Positions 1 through 12,104 of a stretch of 63,879 nucleotides of DNA are shown here, piece by piece. How positions within the stretch are numbered: position 1 is the stretch's first letter; each line of letters starts with the position of its first letter. The notes under the pieces are model-generated. The model made no database searches. It was not told the DNA's origin and saw nothing but the letters and a program-made list of their open reading frames with translations. The DNA comes from Ettlia oleoabundans. Lineage: Eukaryota > Chlorophyta > Chlorophyceae > Chlamydomonadales. The stretch spans positions 1 through 63,879 of the forward strand of contig JAAMXP010001057.1 of NCBI GenBank assembly GCA_019693395.1, in the 5' to 3' direction. The translations under genes and the position numbers were made by a program.

Positions 1-1923
1 GGGTGGGGGGGTATTGGACCTGATCAGTATTTGTGAGGACCAGAAACATGATGCATGGCAGGGCCATGGATGCAGGTATGCCGGTGATGGAGGGCGGCCT
101 ACCAACAGGGGTGGAAGAGGCATGAATCAGTGGGTGGGTGGGCTCAAAACTATGCAAACATGCATTACAAACAAGCGAATAGCCAGCCACCCTTTTGAGC
201 ATGCAAGCCAACCAGGCAGCCAGCTGGCGACCATCCAGCCATCCAGGCAGGCAGGCAAGTGCACCCACCTTGATGGGTGGCCCCGTTAACGGCGTCGGCT
301 GAGAGTTGCGCACCCAGAATGGGTGATCTTTCACAACGCTCTGGCCCATGCCGCGTGCCACAGTCACACGCAGCAGGTAGCGCACCTGGGCCTGCAGATG
401 TGCATGATGAGGTTGTTGCGGCACGGGGAGAGGGGCACAGGAGGCAGGCGAGGAAGGAACATATGTTGCGCTACCGGGCCTAAGGTCGGATGCCGTGGTT
501 GATTCAAACTATGGGGTTGAGGTGCCAGAGCTGACCAGGACTTGTAACTGCACTTTGCTCACTGCACAGCAAGACAATGCAATGCACCTAGGGCATTGCG
601 CTGTATGGTAGCAGATCACTGCCCGCAATGCACCTGTGAGCCGCGGTACGACTCGTACTGCATCTCCAAGGAACCAAACTCAAAGGGCAGCGCCACCTGG
701 GTGGTCAGCTCGCCAGGGGGCGCCAGGTCACGCACTGCGGGCAGCAGCAGAGGCGGTGTAGAAGAACTGGCACAATGCGGATGACAGTCCACTCAGTCAG
801 CTGGTTAACATATGCTGACGTTTTGCATGTAAACGACAGAGTGCACGTGTTGACAGTGGGTAAAACGAAAAAGCAGGCAAGCAAGGGTGGTATGGGAGTG
901 GAGTTTGGAAGCAGCAGGCAGCTGGGCAGCGTCAAACCTACGCATAAGTCGTGCATGGCCGTGGACCAACCTGCTGCCGGCCGCCACACTGAACCCAAAC
1001 ACTCCACAAGGCAGCCGGCCCGCCAGCCAGCCAACCGACTATCCAGCCCGGTATGCAAAAGCCGCCAGCACCATTCGCATACCCGTCCCCACCCATCGCA
1101 ATCGTCAGCCAGCGTGTGTCACGCACTAGCCAGCCATTCACGCACCTAGTGACAGGAACTGGTGCGGGTGTCCCCTCTCTGAGGCCAGTTCCACCTCTCC
1201 CAGCAGCTGGATGCGAATGCCCTGGTGGTCGGCGCGCTTGCCGGGGATGGGAGTCACTTTCACCTGCATGAACAGGGGGGGAGGAGACTTTTGTATCCAG
1301 AATGGAAATGGTGTGCCAGGGTTATCAAATCCTTTTCATGCCAATTGCAAGAGTCCAACAATATGTGAGGCAGGGTGTTGCTGGGGTCCCAGGGAGGCTG
1401 TTGACCCGCTGAATTCCCTGAAAGAGGTGGGGGCACTGGTGTGAGATGGACAAGCATGAGGACAGCCCCTTCAATGCTCTGGACCAGTCCACCCAAGTTC
1501 AGTTGTCTGCTGCTTGACCAGCTAAACCACCCTGCCGCCAACAACGCAAAGGTGCTTTAACGGCAGTTTTGCTGCTGCATGCAGCTTTCAGTAATGCTGC
1601 ATTTCCTCCCAACGCCATGTTCCACCGGCGCACCCATACCTATTGCAACAACCACACAACATCACTACTTTGAAAGTCTTCGTCGAAGCAGTTGCAGTTC
1701 ACCCAAACCACCCTGCGCTGCCGCCGGCAGCAGCACCCACCTCTCCACTGATTGTATCCTTGCTGCAGAAGAGGGGCATGGTCTCCAACTCATCCCTCTT
1801 GTTTTTCAAGCTTACAGTGGGCTGCGTGCCGCCTTTGGCTGCCACATTGCTGCTCGGCAGAAGCTCCAGCTGCACTGTGCAGGCGGCAGAGCCCACCAGG
1901 CTCCCAAACAGCTTGTTCTGCAT
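1..1923 (-). CDS. VPS26: VPS26 retromer subunit, 5' part (3' end beyond window)
   Basis: Four exons on the minus strand: 1741-1923, 1146-1263, 634-734 and 269-391. The phases agree and give 175 residues before the gene leaves the window at position 1. In order they carry the family landmarks: a basic, arrestin-like N-terminus, a DTISGE motif, a KVTPIPGKRADHQGIRIQLLG-like stretch (about residues 62-80), then PGELTTQ, PFEF, YESYRG and VRYLLRVTVARG. Known role: VPS26 is the arrestin-fold subunit of retromer, which recycles receptors from endosomes to the Golgi or vacuolar route. The start at 1923 (MQNKLFG) was chosen because it matches the usual short N-terminus; an upstream exon is possible. 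The missing C-terminal half should lie to the left. It is divergent from the next gene. Family assignment is very likely. Confidence 0.88.
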
Positions 1924-2586
1924 CAAGAAGAGAGGCAGGGAAACAGTTGAATGCGGCAGCACATTGTATGGTGATTGCAACGTATTAAGCCAAAATAGTT
2001 GCAGGCATATTGTGTTTGGCAAGCAGCAGACTGATGCCTGTCAGAGCCCAGCACCAAGACAAGTGTAGGAGGACCAGTGGCAGGTCCTGCCGCTGCTGCC
2101 GCTGCCCCTCCCGGCCGGCCACTGCCTGCAGCCATGCTCGGCTTCCTGCGCCGGATCCACAATTAATATGACACTGCGCACTCTAAAATGCTCACCATGC
2201 TGCCAAGACTGCCAAAACGCCTGGCGTGAGAACCCGTATCCAACGCGGGCTAGCTGTAGACCTTGATCCCAACTGCCGAACTTGCCCTGGCCTCAACAGT
2301 GAACCCCAAGTCACTTGATCAGAGGCTGAGCTCTGCGATCGGTGGCTGCCGACACCCGTCAAACACGGGGCAGGTTCTTATGCACAATTCGTCTACTGCG
2401 AAAACCTTGCTGTCATAACTGCAGCTTAAGAACAGTTGAGGATGAAGAAGATGCAGAGCACTAGCTATGTGCTGCGCTGGTGCCAGCCTGTTGACATCAG
2501 AAGCCGGGAATGTGTGATTAGAGTTGTCATTTCCATCCATCAGCACGGCGGTGGCCCTTGTGGCCAAGTCCCTCAGCTTGAACAAC
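1924..2586. other. Intergenic, divergent promoter region
   Basis: This is the 663-base gap between the VPS26 start (minus) and the first mTERF-like start (plus). It should hold both promoters and 5' leaders. I see no conserved protein and no clear TATA box. An Ala/Pro-rich minus-strand frame near 1923-2120 could be an alternative VPS26 first exon, but no donor gives the right phase convincingly. Confidence 0.5.
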
Positions 2587-4274
2587 ATGCGCTGGCTCGC
2601 TATTCAATCTTTGCAACCTTGCTCTGTCCCAGCGACCTGGGCTCACTGCAGTGCTGCCTGTAAAAAGAGTAGGGCTGCGCGGCAGCGTCCCGGGCTGTCA
2701 GTGACAGCCCGTGCTGCCAGCGGTGACACCAGTGGCGGCAGCAGCGACAGCGACCAGAGGCCAGCCATCCGGTCTCCGTTGAGTGTACTTGGAATGTTTA
2801 CTGCTGTGGCACCAGCAGCGGAATACCTTGTCGAGCAGGGTGTGCCGTTCTATACAGCCGCGCTGCTATGCATGCGATACGATTGGGTAAACCTTGCAGC
2901 AGCCAGCAAAAAAAGAACAGCTGACTTGATCCCCAAGTTTGAGCTGTTTAAGCGGCACTGCAGCGCGGAGACAGGCTGGGCAGAGGCATTGACCCTGGCA
3001 CTGCTCGAGGATGACGCTGGCGCAGCCCTTGCGATGCCACTGGCAGAGTTTGAGGCGGCCCTGCTGTTTGGAACCGCCCAGCTGCAGCGCATTAGCAGGC
3101 AACGGTTCAAGGAGCTGAACCAGCCATACAGCCTGTTCCGTTTGTTTGAGATGCATCGCGACATTGCAGGCGCCTTGCTGATGCAGCAGCCACATTGTTT
3201 TGAGCAGCAAGCGGTGCCCTGGCTGCGGGAGAAGCTGGGCTGGGACGACTCTGCAGTGGCAGATGCGGCACTGTCACATTGGCTGCCAGACCTTTGTCGC
3301 TTCGACACGCAGCAGGCACAGCGCAGCTTGGACTGGCTCGAGGTTGACTTAGGCTTCACACGGCAACAGGCAGGCCAGCTGCTGCGATGCAATGTGCAGC
3401 TGTTAGCGGCTGCTGCCGATCAGTTGCCAGATGTGCAACGGCGGGTGGCAGAGCTGGCGGTGCCCTGGGCCGTGTCCCAGCAGCTGGCAGCAGCATTGCT
3501 CCTCTCGCAACCGTGGCCCACAGGCACCATGGCAGATCGCACTGGAAAGCTGGTGCAAACACTGCAGGCAAGTGGGGCTGCATGTTTCATCCCAGGAACG
3601 ACTGGAGAGGAGGGGGCTAATCCGGGCTGCTATTGCCAGGCAGGGTTGCCGCGCAGTTACACCGTGCGTCTGCAGCACTTTTGGTGGCAAGCCGTCTGAT
3701 TGACTGCTACTCATTTACCTGCCTTACAAACCCGCCTGTGTACCTGTCCTGTTGGCCCGGATGTCTGCCTGGTTGTGAGTCTGTAACTGTCACTTCTGGC
3801 CTGCATTGCAGAACACCGTGGGGATGAGTGAAGAGCACGTGCTGCTGTTTGTGTTGGGAGGGGGCCTGGATGGTGGCAGTGTCACACGCACGGACGTGGG
3901 CAGCCAGAAGGCCTTGGACCGCCTGAAGCACCTGCTTCTGGTAAATGCTGCTGTGAGGTGGCTGGCATCAGCGTCACACTGCCCGTGGGTCGCTTTCCTG
4001 TGTAGCTTCTATGGCGTTCCTGCTGCGACGGGCAGGTTGGGCCAGGCGCATGATGTGTCCGGCAAAGAGCATGACTCCCAAATTTGTCCTATTGTAGGTG
4101 TACGGCACGTGGCCTGAGGTCTTGGCCGTGCTGATGGAGCACCCTCAAGCCCTCAGCATGTCATGGCATGCTCTGGAAAGCCTGTTGACTGATGCGCGGC
4201 AGCAACATGCCTGGCGGATGGTGGCAGACCTGAGCACACCAGATGAGCTGTTGCTTAACAACGTTGACCCCTAG
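2587..4274 (+). CDS. mTERF-like organelle protein, tandem copy 1
   Basis: Three exons (2587-3567, 3812-3940, 4098-4274) give 428 residues. The first 45 or so residues are rich in Arg, Ser and Ala with few acids, like a chloroplast or mitochondrial transit peptide. The rest is alpha-helical with repeats of the mTERF type; the clearest is near residue 250 (SLDWLEVDLGFTRQQAGQLL). mTERF proteins bind organelle DNA or RNA and act in transcription termination, splicing or ribosome assembly. The start at 2587 is the first ATG in a frame that is open further upstream. Intron 1 begins with GC (CAG|GCAAGT), whereas the paralogue has CAG|GTTAGT at the same place. The assignment rests on repeat pattern only; another helical-repeat family (OPR-like) is possible. 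Confidence 0.6.
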
Positions 4275-5493
4275 TTGACAGTAAACTTTGCAATCATTCA
4301 GACGTTGCCCTGCCTCTCGCCTGTTGAAATTGCAAGGTCTGCCCAAACCGTGCTTCCGCTGCCTGGGGCCCGTTGTTCTGCAGCGCCTGGGCACACTTTT
4401 TAGTTAATTTGAGAACATGCACCGTACTGCTCTTGACATGCAAGCGTCACACGTTCCCTCATTGAACCTTTAAGACAACCAGCTTATCTCCCCTGTAATG
4501 CTACACCTGTGTATCTTGATGGGAACATAAATCGCAACCTCCGCATACAGACAGCAGTTGCAACCTTGGACAGATCAACATTGTTGTCAACTGCCACTAT
4601 GACATCAAATGCTTGTCCGCATTGCAGTGGAAAGCAATGTGCCTGCAGAGGTCTTTTATGCAATGCCACCTGATCAACTGGCACAACAGTGCATGGCTGC
4701 TAATCGTGCCAGCGCTCTGCAGGCTGGCAGCCGCGTTGGCCAGCCTTTGTGCATGGAATGTCTGTTCCTGTTGCTCTTGCTGGCTCGACTTCTGCCACCT
4801 GCACAGGTTCACTTGCTGCTGCTGAGTTCATGAGATGTTGCCAATGCATTCGCGGGGACTACATCTCATTCTTCAGAACGAAAGCCTTACTGCCGTCCCC
4901 ATGCTCACACCTAGCCCGACAAGGTAGTTTGTTACTACCATCAGCTGAGACGGCTCCTCATACTGCTTCAACTGTTCAGCAAGTTCAGATACACCTGCTG
5001 TGGGGTTCTTGGGCTGGCGCAAAGCCTTGTCGCCAACGCTGGACTGCGTACATGAAGCGGCAATGACGCCGCAGGCGTGTCATGGTCTGCCATGGTCACT
5101 GCGCCCGCCCAGTGCAGCCTGTTGGCGGTGCGGGACCCGCCCGCCATGCCCGTTGTTTGCAAAAGCCGATGCGCTACCGCCCGGAAGTTACGGAGTGCCC
5201 AAAGGAAGCTCATCTTGAATAGTCGGGTGCAGCTAGAGCTAGCTCAGCGCTGCAGCGATTACTGTATTTGAAAAGACAACTTCTTACTGTATCAACATGA
5301 ATGCGCTGTCACAAACCCCGGCTACCGCCGTGCTATGCTGTGTGCACATGTCGTGGAACGCCATGGCAGTAGCGTTCGACAGTCGATGCAGAGAGGAGTT
5401 CCACATGCAACACGATTGACCAACGCATTGTTGGCGCAGCTCTCTGCAGGGTTGTGCGTCCTCGACTGCTTTTTGCCTAATCTTTCCCTTAAA
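4275..5493. other. Intergenic between tandem paralogues
   Basis: These 1.2 kb hold the 3' end of copy 1, with TGTAA at 4494-4498, and the promoter of copy 2. Short frames near 4600-5070 do not resemble the neighbouring paralogues or any family I know. The frame of copy 2 is also open upstream to an ATG at 5335, so part of this stretch could be coding if that start is used. Confidence 0.45.
4494..4498 (+). promoter_or_regulatory. Putative poly(A) signal TGTAA, mTERF-like copy 1
   Basis: TGTAA lies 220 bases after the stop. It is the standard green-algal polyadenylation motif; no transcript evidence is available here. Confidence 0.4.
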
Positions 5494-7683
5494 ATGCTAT
5501 GCAATTCAGCTCTAAGGACATGTCCCATAGCAGCGCACTATGTGCAGCCTGCAAAGCGGAACTTGGCACAGTGGCGCATTTCAATTGTTGCGCCACAGCA
5601 CAGGCCGCGCCGAATTGCAGCCAGCGCCAGTGGCAGCGGTGATAGCAGCAGCGACAGCGATTGGAGGCAGGCCATCAACCCTACGGCAGACGTGAATGAA
5701 ATGAAGGATCAGTTGGAGCAGCATAAGCAGGCCATCTTGCGGACCCCAGTAGCGGGATACCTAACTTGCCTCGGAGTGAACCCTTCGACGGCCATGCTGC
5801 TGTCCTACCAGTACGAGCGCATGCACCCAACGGCAGTCAGAGAGTGGAAATGGAGATCAAATCTGGATGACAAATTTTATGTGTTTGCAGAGGTTTGCTC
5901 CGACTCTGTACGCTGGACTCGTGAGGCACGTATGGACCGTGCGCTAGCTGAAGCTTGGGCTTGCAGCCCAGGGTTTGCGGCAGTTGCTTTGCCGCTACAG
6001 GAGTTTGTGGCAGCTCTGCTTTTCATCAAGGAGCAGCTGCATCGACAGAAGCGAATGCCAAACAGTCTGATTTACTTCTTTCAGCATTACCCAAAACGGG
6101 CAGGCGCCTTGCTGGTGCAGAACCCACAAGCTTTTGAGCAGATGGCAGCGCCCTGGCTGCGGGAGAAGCTGGGCTGGGACGAATCCGCACTGGCAGATGC
6201 GGTACTGTCGTGCTGGGCAGCTGAATTTTTCAGCTTTGACACGCAGCAGGCGCAGCGCAGCTTGGACTGGCTTGAACTTGAACTAGGGTTCACCCGGCAA
6301 CACGCAAGCCAGTTGCTGCACCTTGATCTGCACCTGCTGGCACGCAGCACAGAGCGCCTGCCGGAGGTAGCGCAGGAGGCAATGGAAATCACGTTGGGGC
6401 CTTGGGGCATTTCCTGCAAACTGGCAACAGCGCTGATCATCTTGCGGAACAAAGGGCTAGTTCCCAGCATCGAGCACCGCACAGGTGCCGTGGTGCAGAC
6501 CCTGCAGGTTAGTTATAAATGGAGCTTCACATCACTGGGATACTGCGTTCGCCTAGGCTGTACTTGGTAGTGCACATATCCATGCTGACTATTATTATTT
6601 TTATGTGGAGAGTGGCGTGGGGCATGTGTATGGTGAGTTTGGTAGTGTGGAGTGGAGTGGGCTGAGGATCTGTACACATGTGTGGCTCTGTGTGCAAGTG
6701 ATGTTGGGGGTGGGTGTGTGGATGGGTGGGTGGTGTGGTGGTATTCACCATGGGTTGGTTGGCGTGAAAGGTGTTGCCTGAGTGAGTGACAAACCTGGCC
6801 CGCTTTCAAGTCAGTCGGTCTGATAAACCCGGCCCGCCTTGCAAGGCAGTACGTTATTGACAAAGCTGCTAACTACTCTTGATGTGGCTTTTGTAGGTTG
6901 TGCACTGCCTACATGCTGTGTTCACTACTATCCTACGACTGACTTGCTTGCGCATTGCGCAGGATACGATTGGGCTCAAGGTTGATCAGGTGGTGCAGCT
7001 TGCACTGGATGGTAACCTGACCGAATGCCCCACCTGGTATGCGGGACCTCCCATTGACAACCTCATGCATCGAATGAAGCATCTGCTACTGGTATGTGAG
7101 TGCTGTGTGGCACGTAGTCCCCGTGCGACATCCATTCTTCAAATCAGGATGCAATGGAAGTGTGGCAGCGAGGCACATGTGCATGGAAGGACGGCTGAGG
7201 AGTGAATGTTTCTGCATTTGCACCTATTGTTTGCCCAACATCTATGCATCCAGGAAGATACCTTGAAAACTTTGCAGCATTTTTACTTGTGCAACAATGC
7301 AAAACCAAACGTGTTGCGCAAGTGCAAACACCCGCCTCGGGCGGGGTGCATATGGTGGCTATTGGTAGGCTAACAGCAGAGCTCACCGGCAGTCTGCTCA
7401 AACCTGCTACCCGCTGCAGGTGTACGGCAGCTGGCCTGCTGTGGCGGATGCATTGACGCAGCACCCGGAGGCTTTCAGTTGCTCTTGGGATGAGGTCAAG
7501 AAGCTACTGCGTACCAACGACCAACTTAATGCTTGGAAGGAGGTGTTACAAATGATGAGGAGTGAACAATCGGACGAGGACGATGAGTTTGACAGCTGGA
7601 ACGAGGACGATCCATTTGACAGCTGGGATCAGGATGACGAGTTTGCAAGCTCGGACGAGGACGACGAGTTGTCTAACAGCTAA
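5494..7683 (+). CDS. mTERF-like organelle protein, tandem copy 2 with acidic tail
   Basis: Three exons (5494-6507, 6963-7091, 7420-7683) give 468 residues. It has the same architecture as the upstream gene: intron positions and phases are identical, the middle exon is the same length (129 bases), and long stretches align (for example APWLREKLGWD and TQQAQRSLDWLE). A transit-like N-terminus is followed by mTERF-like helical repeats. Copy 2 differs by a C-terminal tail of about 40 residues made of repeated acidic units around DEFDSW, EDDPFDSW and DDEFASS, absent from copy 1. An in-frame ATG at 5335 would add 53 residues; 5494 was chosen by analogy with copy 1. Organelle targeting and function are inferred. 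Confidence 0.62.
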
Positions 7684-8215
7684 AGGTTTGCCGTGAAGCT
7701 GCGACAGGAACAGCAGGTTATGAGGCGCAGTGTCAGCGGGAGGTCAAGGACCCGTGCTGGCACAGCATCGGATTTTAGCGTCCCCCCCTTCGGTTTTATT
7801 TCCTTGCCTTGTGCCTGAGTGGTGCTTCACTTGCAAATCATGATCATATGTGTGTGGATCATAAATGGCCATTAGATGCGCACAGCAGCAACAGCGGCGG
7901 CAGCAACATCAGCGGGAGCAGCAGTAGCAGCGGCCATGACAGCAGAAGCACCCAGATGGCAAAGTCTGCCACGCCATGATGACTGCGCAGCTGCAGGTCG
8001 CAGACGCCTGCAAGCTGGCGTTTGCAGCGCCCATTGCCCGGTTCCACTTGACACTGCTGAGGGCTGGCCTACCAGCTCAGCAGAATGCAGTGACAGGGTG
8101 AATGCCATGCACGGTGGTGGCTGCCTTTACCGCCTTCTGGCTAGCACCTGCTTGCATCATTACTCTAGTTCCAATACTCCTCTCACGCTTTGTGTGGTGC
8201 GGTTTGTATGTATGT

Positions 8216-8220
8216 TGTAA
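8216..8220 (+). promoter_or_regulatory. Putative poly(A) signal TGTAA, mTERF-like copy 2
   Basis: TGTAA about 530 bases after the copy 2 stop. The distance is long but within the range of long algal 3' UTRs. Confidence 0.3.
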
Positions 8221-8587
8221 TGCTTGCTAACCTTGAATCATCTCCTCTCTGCAATTATCTCTTGGTATGACAGCAAGTTCCAACCTCATAAGTCAGGCAG
8301 CAACTTCCCTTTGCTGAGCTGCTCAGCAAACTCTATGCATGTTGCACACTTTGTCCCTTGCTGCTGCATCCTGTCTTGCCTTACTATCCCCTTTCTGGAG
8401 TCAGCCCCTCAATGAATCCCAACACACCCTTGCTGGGTTGCGGGTAAGGTAAACTCCCTTGCTGAGCCCCGGCACCCTACTCTCCAGCAGCTAGCTGCTG
8501 CTGACACACTGAAGGTTTCTTCCCTTTTCTTCCTTGCCTTGCGTATCCAGTGTCGTCTCCTCAGACCTCTCATGTATGATTCCAAGG

Positions 8588-8592
8588 TTACA
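8588..8592 (-). promoter_or_regulatory. Putative poly(A) signal TGTAA, RRM gene A
   Basis: TTACA on the plus strand reads TGTAA on the minus strand, about 160 bases past the gene A stop. Confidence 0.4.
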
Positions 8593-8748
8593 GATGCAGC
8601 TAAGTGCAATACCTGGAAACACCCTAACAACCAACAACCAAATCGTTGACGCTGGGCATACCGCAAGCCTTCCTGAAACCCCTCACAGCGCCACCGCTGC
8701 AGCTTCATAGCTGGCAGTATGGGTATCGAGCTCCGCTACACCACAGCC

Positions 8749-11740
8749 TCAGGACTGGCGGTACTGCAGCTTAAGTGGCAGCTTGCCTGTGGCGGAGGGA
8801 AGCACACGGCCATTTAGTGCCTCATACGCCGCTTGCGCGTCTTCCACCCGCCAAAAATTCACAAAAGCCCACTGCAGCAACGGGCCGCACAATGGGAGCG
8901 TGTGCATGGTGGCGTCGGCTGCAAGTTGTTCAGCTTGCATCCGCCAGAAGGTAAAGAGAAGCCCAGCGCCAGAAAGGGAATCAGCAAAGCACCGAGAGTG
9001 GCATTGGCAGTAAGCTGACTGACAGATCAAGTGGAACACACATGGGACGGCGCAGGGGGCACACACAGGAAACACGTTGGAGGTGGCGGCAGCATATGTA
9101 AATCATGAGATTGAGAACAGCTGCCAGTTAAACACCGCAAAAGCGCCATAGCTGCCCAGATGCACTGGCGATAGACCTTGAGGCTTGGTCATCGTCGTTA
9201 AGGGCACTGGCTGCTGTTTTGAGTGGCTGCCCCGCGCCCAAATCGCCCAGGTATCGCTTGATGATCAGCATTGAAAGGGTGCCCTAACCTGGTCTTTCAT
9301 GCCGTTGGTTGCAGGGTGCACGACAATGTCGTAAATGGCGCCATATCTGCACATTTTGGGTGCGGTATTGAGTGTGCAGCCTAACGCAACGATCAGCTCA
9401 TGCAGAGCACATCTTGGTGCGATATAGCAGAGAAAGCGTGGCACAGCAGAACGCTGATTTGGGGGACGTACCACAGGGCTCCGCGCTCAGATACCTTGAT
9501 GCTGTGTGGCACATTGGCAGCGGCGCTACATACATGCAGTTGGCTGCACGTCTCACACCCCTCCTGCTAGCACTTGCCCGACTCACAACATCATCCAGTC
9601 GCTCACTTGCTGAATAAAATGATGAGCTGCCCCCGCTCCACCCAGTGGCCAAGATGCCCCACAAACAGCTTGGCGGTGGGGCTGCCGCTGATCTGTAGCT
9701 GGCCTTCCCGCCTTACTGATCCAGGACCGGCTGTACTCCTACCGCTGTGCCTAGCGCCATCACCGCTGCCGCCACGGTCTCGAGGCTCATGAAACTCTGC
9801 CCTCACTTCCTCAGTTGGGTTGAGCACAGGAACCTGCAAGCGTGCACGGATGAGCAGCATGTGCAGGCTGCTGACGGGGCGCAGCGGCTGTGGATGCCAG
9901 CTGCTTTGGTGGCTCCTTGCCAAACAGGAGGGTGCCATGAGATCCTTTGGATTCTACATGACGCAGCCTCAGAAGTCTCACAGACAACCTGCAAGGCTGC
10001 ACTGGCAGCTAAGCATGAACTGCCCCAGGCCAACCACACCCCACTCCCACTCCCTCTCCCTCACACACATGCCCTGGTTCTGCAGCATGACAGCTGCTTA
10101 GCACAACAAAAACACTCCAACACATAGCACAAACCATGCACACGCATATTTCTTAAATGTCGCCTCGAAATGTCGGCGAGGTCTCACCAGCTTTCGGTGC
10201 AGCGCTTTGACTGCTGCTTCAGCGGAGGCGGGGTCTTGAAAATGCACAACGGCGTAGGGTTTGCCCGAAAAAACGAGGCACTCTTCGACCTGGCCAAACC
10301 TGCAGCAACATGTAACAAACAACAGCTCCAGCGTCGCTTAGCACAGCTGCTGTTGCATAGCCCGGTCAGCAGCCAGGCAGATGAGCAGGGCAAGGGTGAT
10401 ACAAACAAGAGCATGCCGCGCATTCAAACCACCCGCTGCTGGGTTGTGTTGCATTCAAGCAGCAAGCCATGTGTTGAAGTTCAATGGTTGGGCGGCGCAT
10501 GGCTGGCGACCGTTGCAGGCATGAACAAGTGGAACAGAAGGCAGCGCCTCCTGCTGCTGACTGGTGCTCTGCATTTGGGCCCATGCTGCCACTCACTTCT
10601 TGAAGAAAGCCACGGCTTTGCGGTAATCCAAGTCACAGGCAAGGTTTCGAAGGGCGATTCTGGCGTTTTTGTTGGGAGTGGTGGTGGCGGAGGGCGAAAC
10701 ACCACGCCTGCGACCGCTGGTCTTGTGCGTGCCAACTTGCTGCCAAGAGTTGTCAGCCTGACTGCCTGCCTCCTGCCATCCTTCACTGCCGAAGCTGTCA
10801 CCTGAGAAGCTGCGGCTGAGGCTGCTGGGAGCATTGCTGTGCCCGTACGCACCTCCGTTATCAACCAAGCCACCAGTTGTGCCGCGCCAGTCGTTAACCT
10901 GCTCATAAGCCAGCTGCTGCCCATCACCTGCAGCCACCGCCTGCTGCATCTGTACTTGAAGCTCACGAAGCTCTGCTTCCAGCGCTGCAGTACCGCCAGC
11001 AACTGCAGCAAGCTTGCCGGGCTTCAAGGTGGCGACGCCACTGTCGACGGCGGCTTCAAAGCTCGCGGTGACTGGGGCCGCAACTGGGGCTGCAGCGGCT
11101 CCGGTGTCAAAATGCGCAAACTCAAAAGGCTCCAACGTGTCGCGGACTAGATCCCAGATGTTCATGTCAGGTACTGCAGGCTCCACTGGTGGTGCTGTGG
11201 AGGCTTCGAAATCTTCCTGGCCTGGCAGATGACATGCTGTTGATGGCGGTGGCTGTGGGTGTTCGAGTGATGGCTGAGGTGCTGTTGTCTTAGGTGGCTG
11301 AGGGGGCAAGGTACCGCTGGCGGGAGGGGAGCTACTACCCACCAGCTGCAGGAACCAGTTGGGAGCTAGGTTGTTTGCTCTTGCACCACTGCAGAGATGC
11401 CACTTGCAGCTTGCGTGAGTATGAACGGGAGCCGACAGGGCAGCAGGGCACCGGTAAGCAGCGCACCTCGGGCAAGTTTCGCTGGAGCCATGAGGCAGTG
11501 TCTACACAGACTCCGCGCCTCTAGGAGGCCCCCGGACAGCGGGTAAGAGTCCAGCACATCAGCCACCTCCTCAGCCACAGAGGCGTGCAGTAGTATGAGC
11601 GCATTCCCTGGCACGCGGCACCCATTAGACACAACCAAGATGCGCTGCACATCAAACTGGCCGACAAGCAGGCTGAGATCATCCACTGAAGCCCCGGACG
11701 GCAGGCCCTCCAGTTCCACAGCACTCAACAACGGGTCCAT
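8749..11740 (-). CDS. RRM protein A, three RNA-recognition motifs
   Basis: Six exons (11508-11740, 10597-11388, 10188-10299, 9607-9833, 9289-9346, 8749-8871) give 514 residues with all phases consistent. RRM1 (about residues 1-78) is degenerate. A linker rich in Pro, Ala and Ser follows, with an ALEAELRELQ heptad motif near residue 215 that gene B shares. RRM2 (about 320-400) begins ARIALRNL. RRM3 (about 432-512) is the most canonical, with KLFVGHLG as RNP2 and WAFVNFWR as RNP1, and it resembles the last RRMs of CELF/Bruno and FCA-type proteins. The protein should bind RNA in splicing, stability or translation control. An intron splits RRM2 and RRM3 just before the conserved Phe/Tyr-Gly. The RNA target is unknown. 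Confidence 0.82.
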
Positions 11741-12104
11741 ACCATGGAGATAGTTTCATAAACGCGCAGCCTTGCCTCACGTTGTCACCTTTGCCCACCT
11801 GCCCGGTGCACCTTGCCATGCTGGCGCCTGCGCCGGCAGGGGCACATGCCCACGAGTGGCGGCAGGTCAGCCAATCCCAAGGTACCACAACCTTATTTAC
11901 AAGTTCTGTCTGTATTGGTCACAGTACAGCTTTTGCCACCACAACTTGTCCCAAAACTGGTAAGCAATCAATTTGTCACCACAGTTTTCTTGTCACTTGT
12001 TTGCCTGTTCCAGGGGGGGTATAACACAGCTCATGCGCCGCTCATGCCGGTGTCTGCCCTGCCTCATTGCCCTCCAACTCTGCCCTGCCACTGATGATGT
12101 CACG
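11741..12104. other. Short intergenic, 3' end of Ala/Glu-rich gene and promoter of RRM gene A
   Basis: Only 364 bases separate two minus-strand genes. The 3' UTR of the upstream gene and the promoter of gene A must share or overlap this stretch. Minus-strand TGTAA lies at 11897-11901. Confidence 0.5.
11897..11901 (-). promoter_or_regulatory. Putative poly(A) signal TGTAA, Ala/Glu-rich gene
   Basis: Lies about 205 bases past the stop of the Ala/Glu-rich gene, on its strand. Confidence 0.4.

Larger units (their letters stand above)
7684..8748. other. Convergent intergenic region
   Basis: Holds the 3' ends of the mTERF-like copy 2 (plus) and RRM gene A (minus). TGTAA occurs at 8216-8220 on the plus strand and at 8588-8592 on the minus strand. 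An Ala-rich plus-strand frame (7876-8220) looks like low-complexity chance coding. I see nothing else. Confidence 0.5.
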
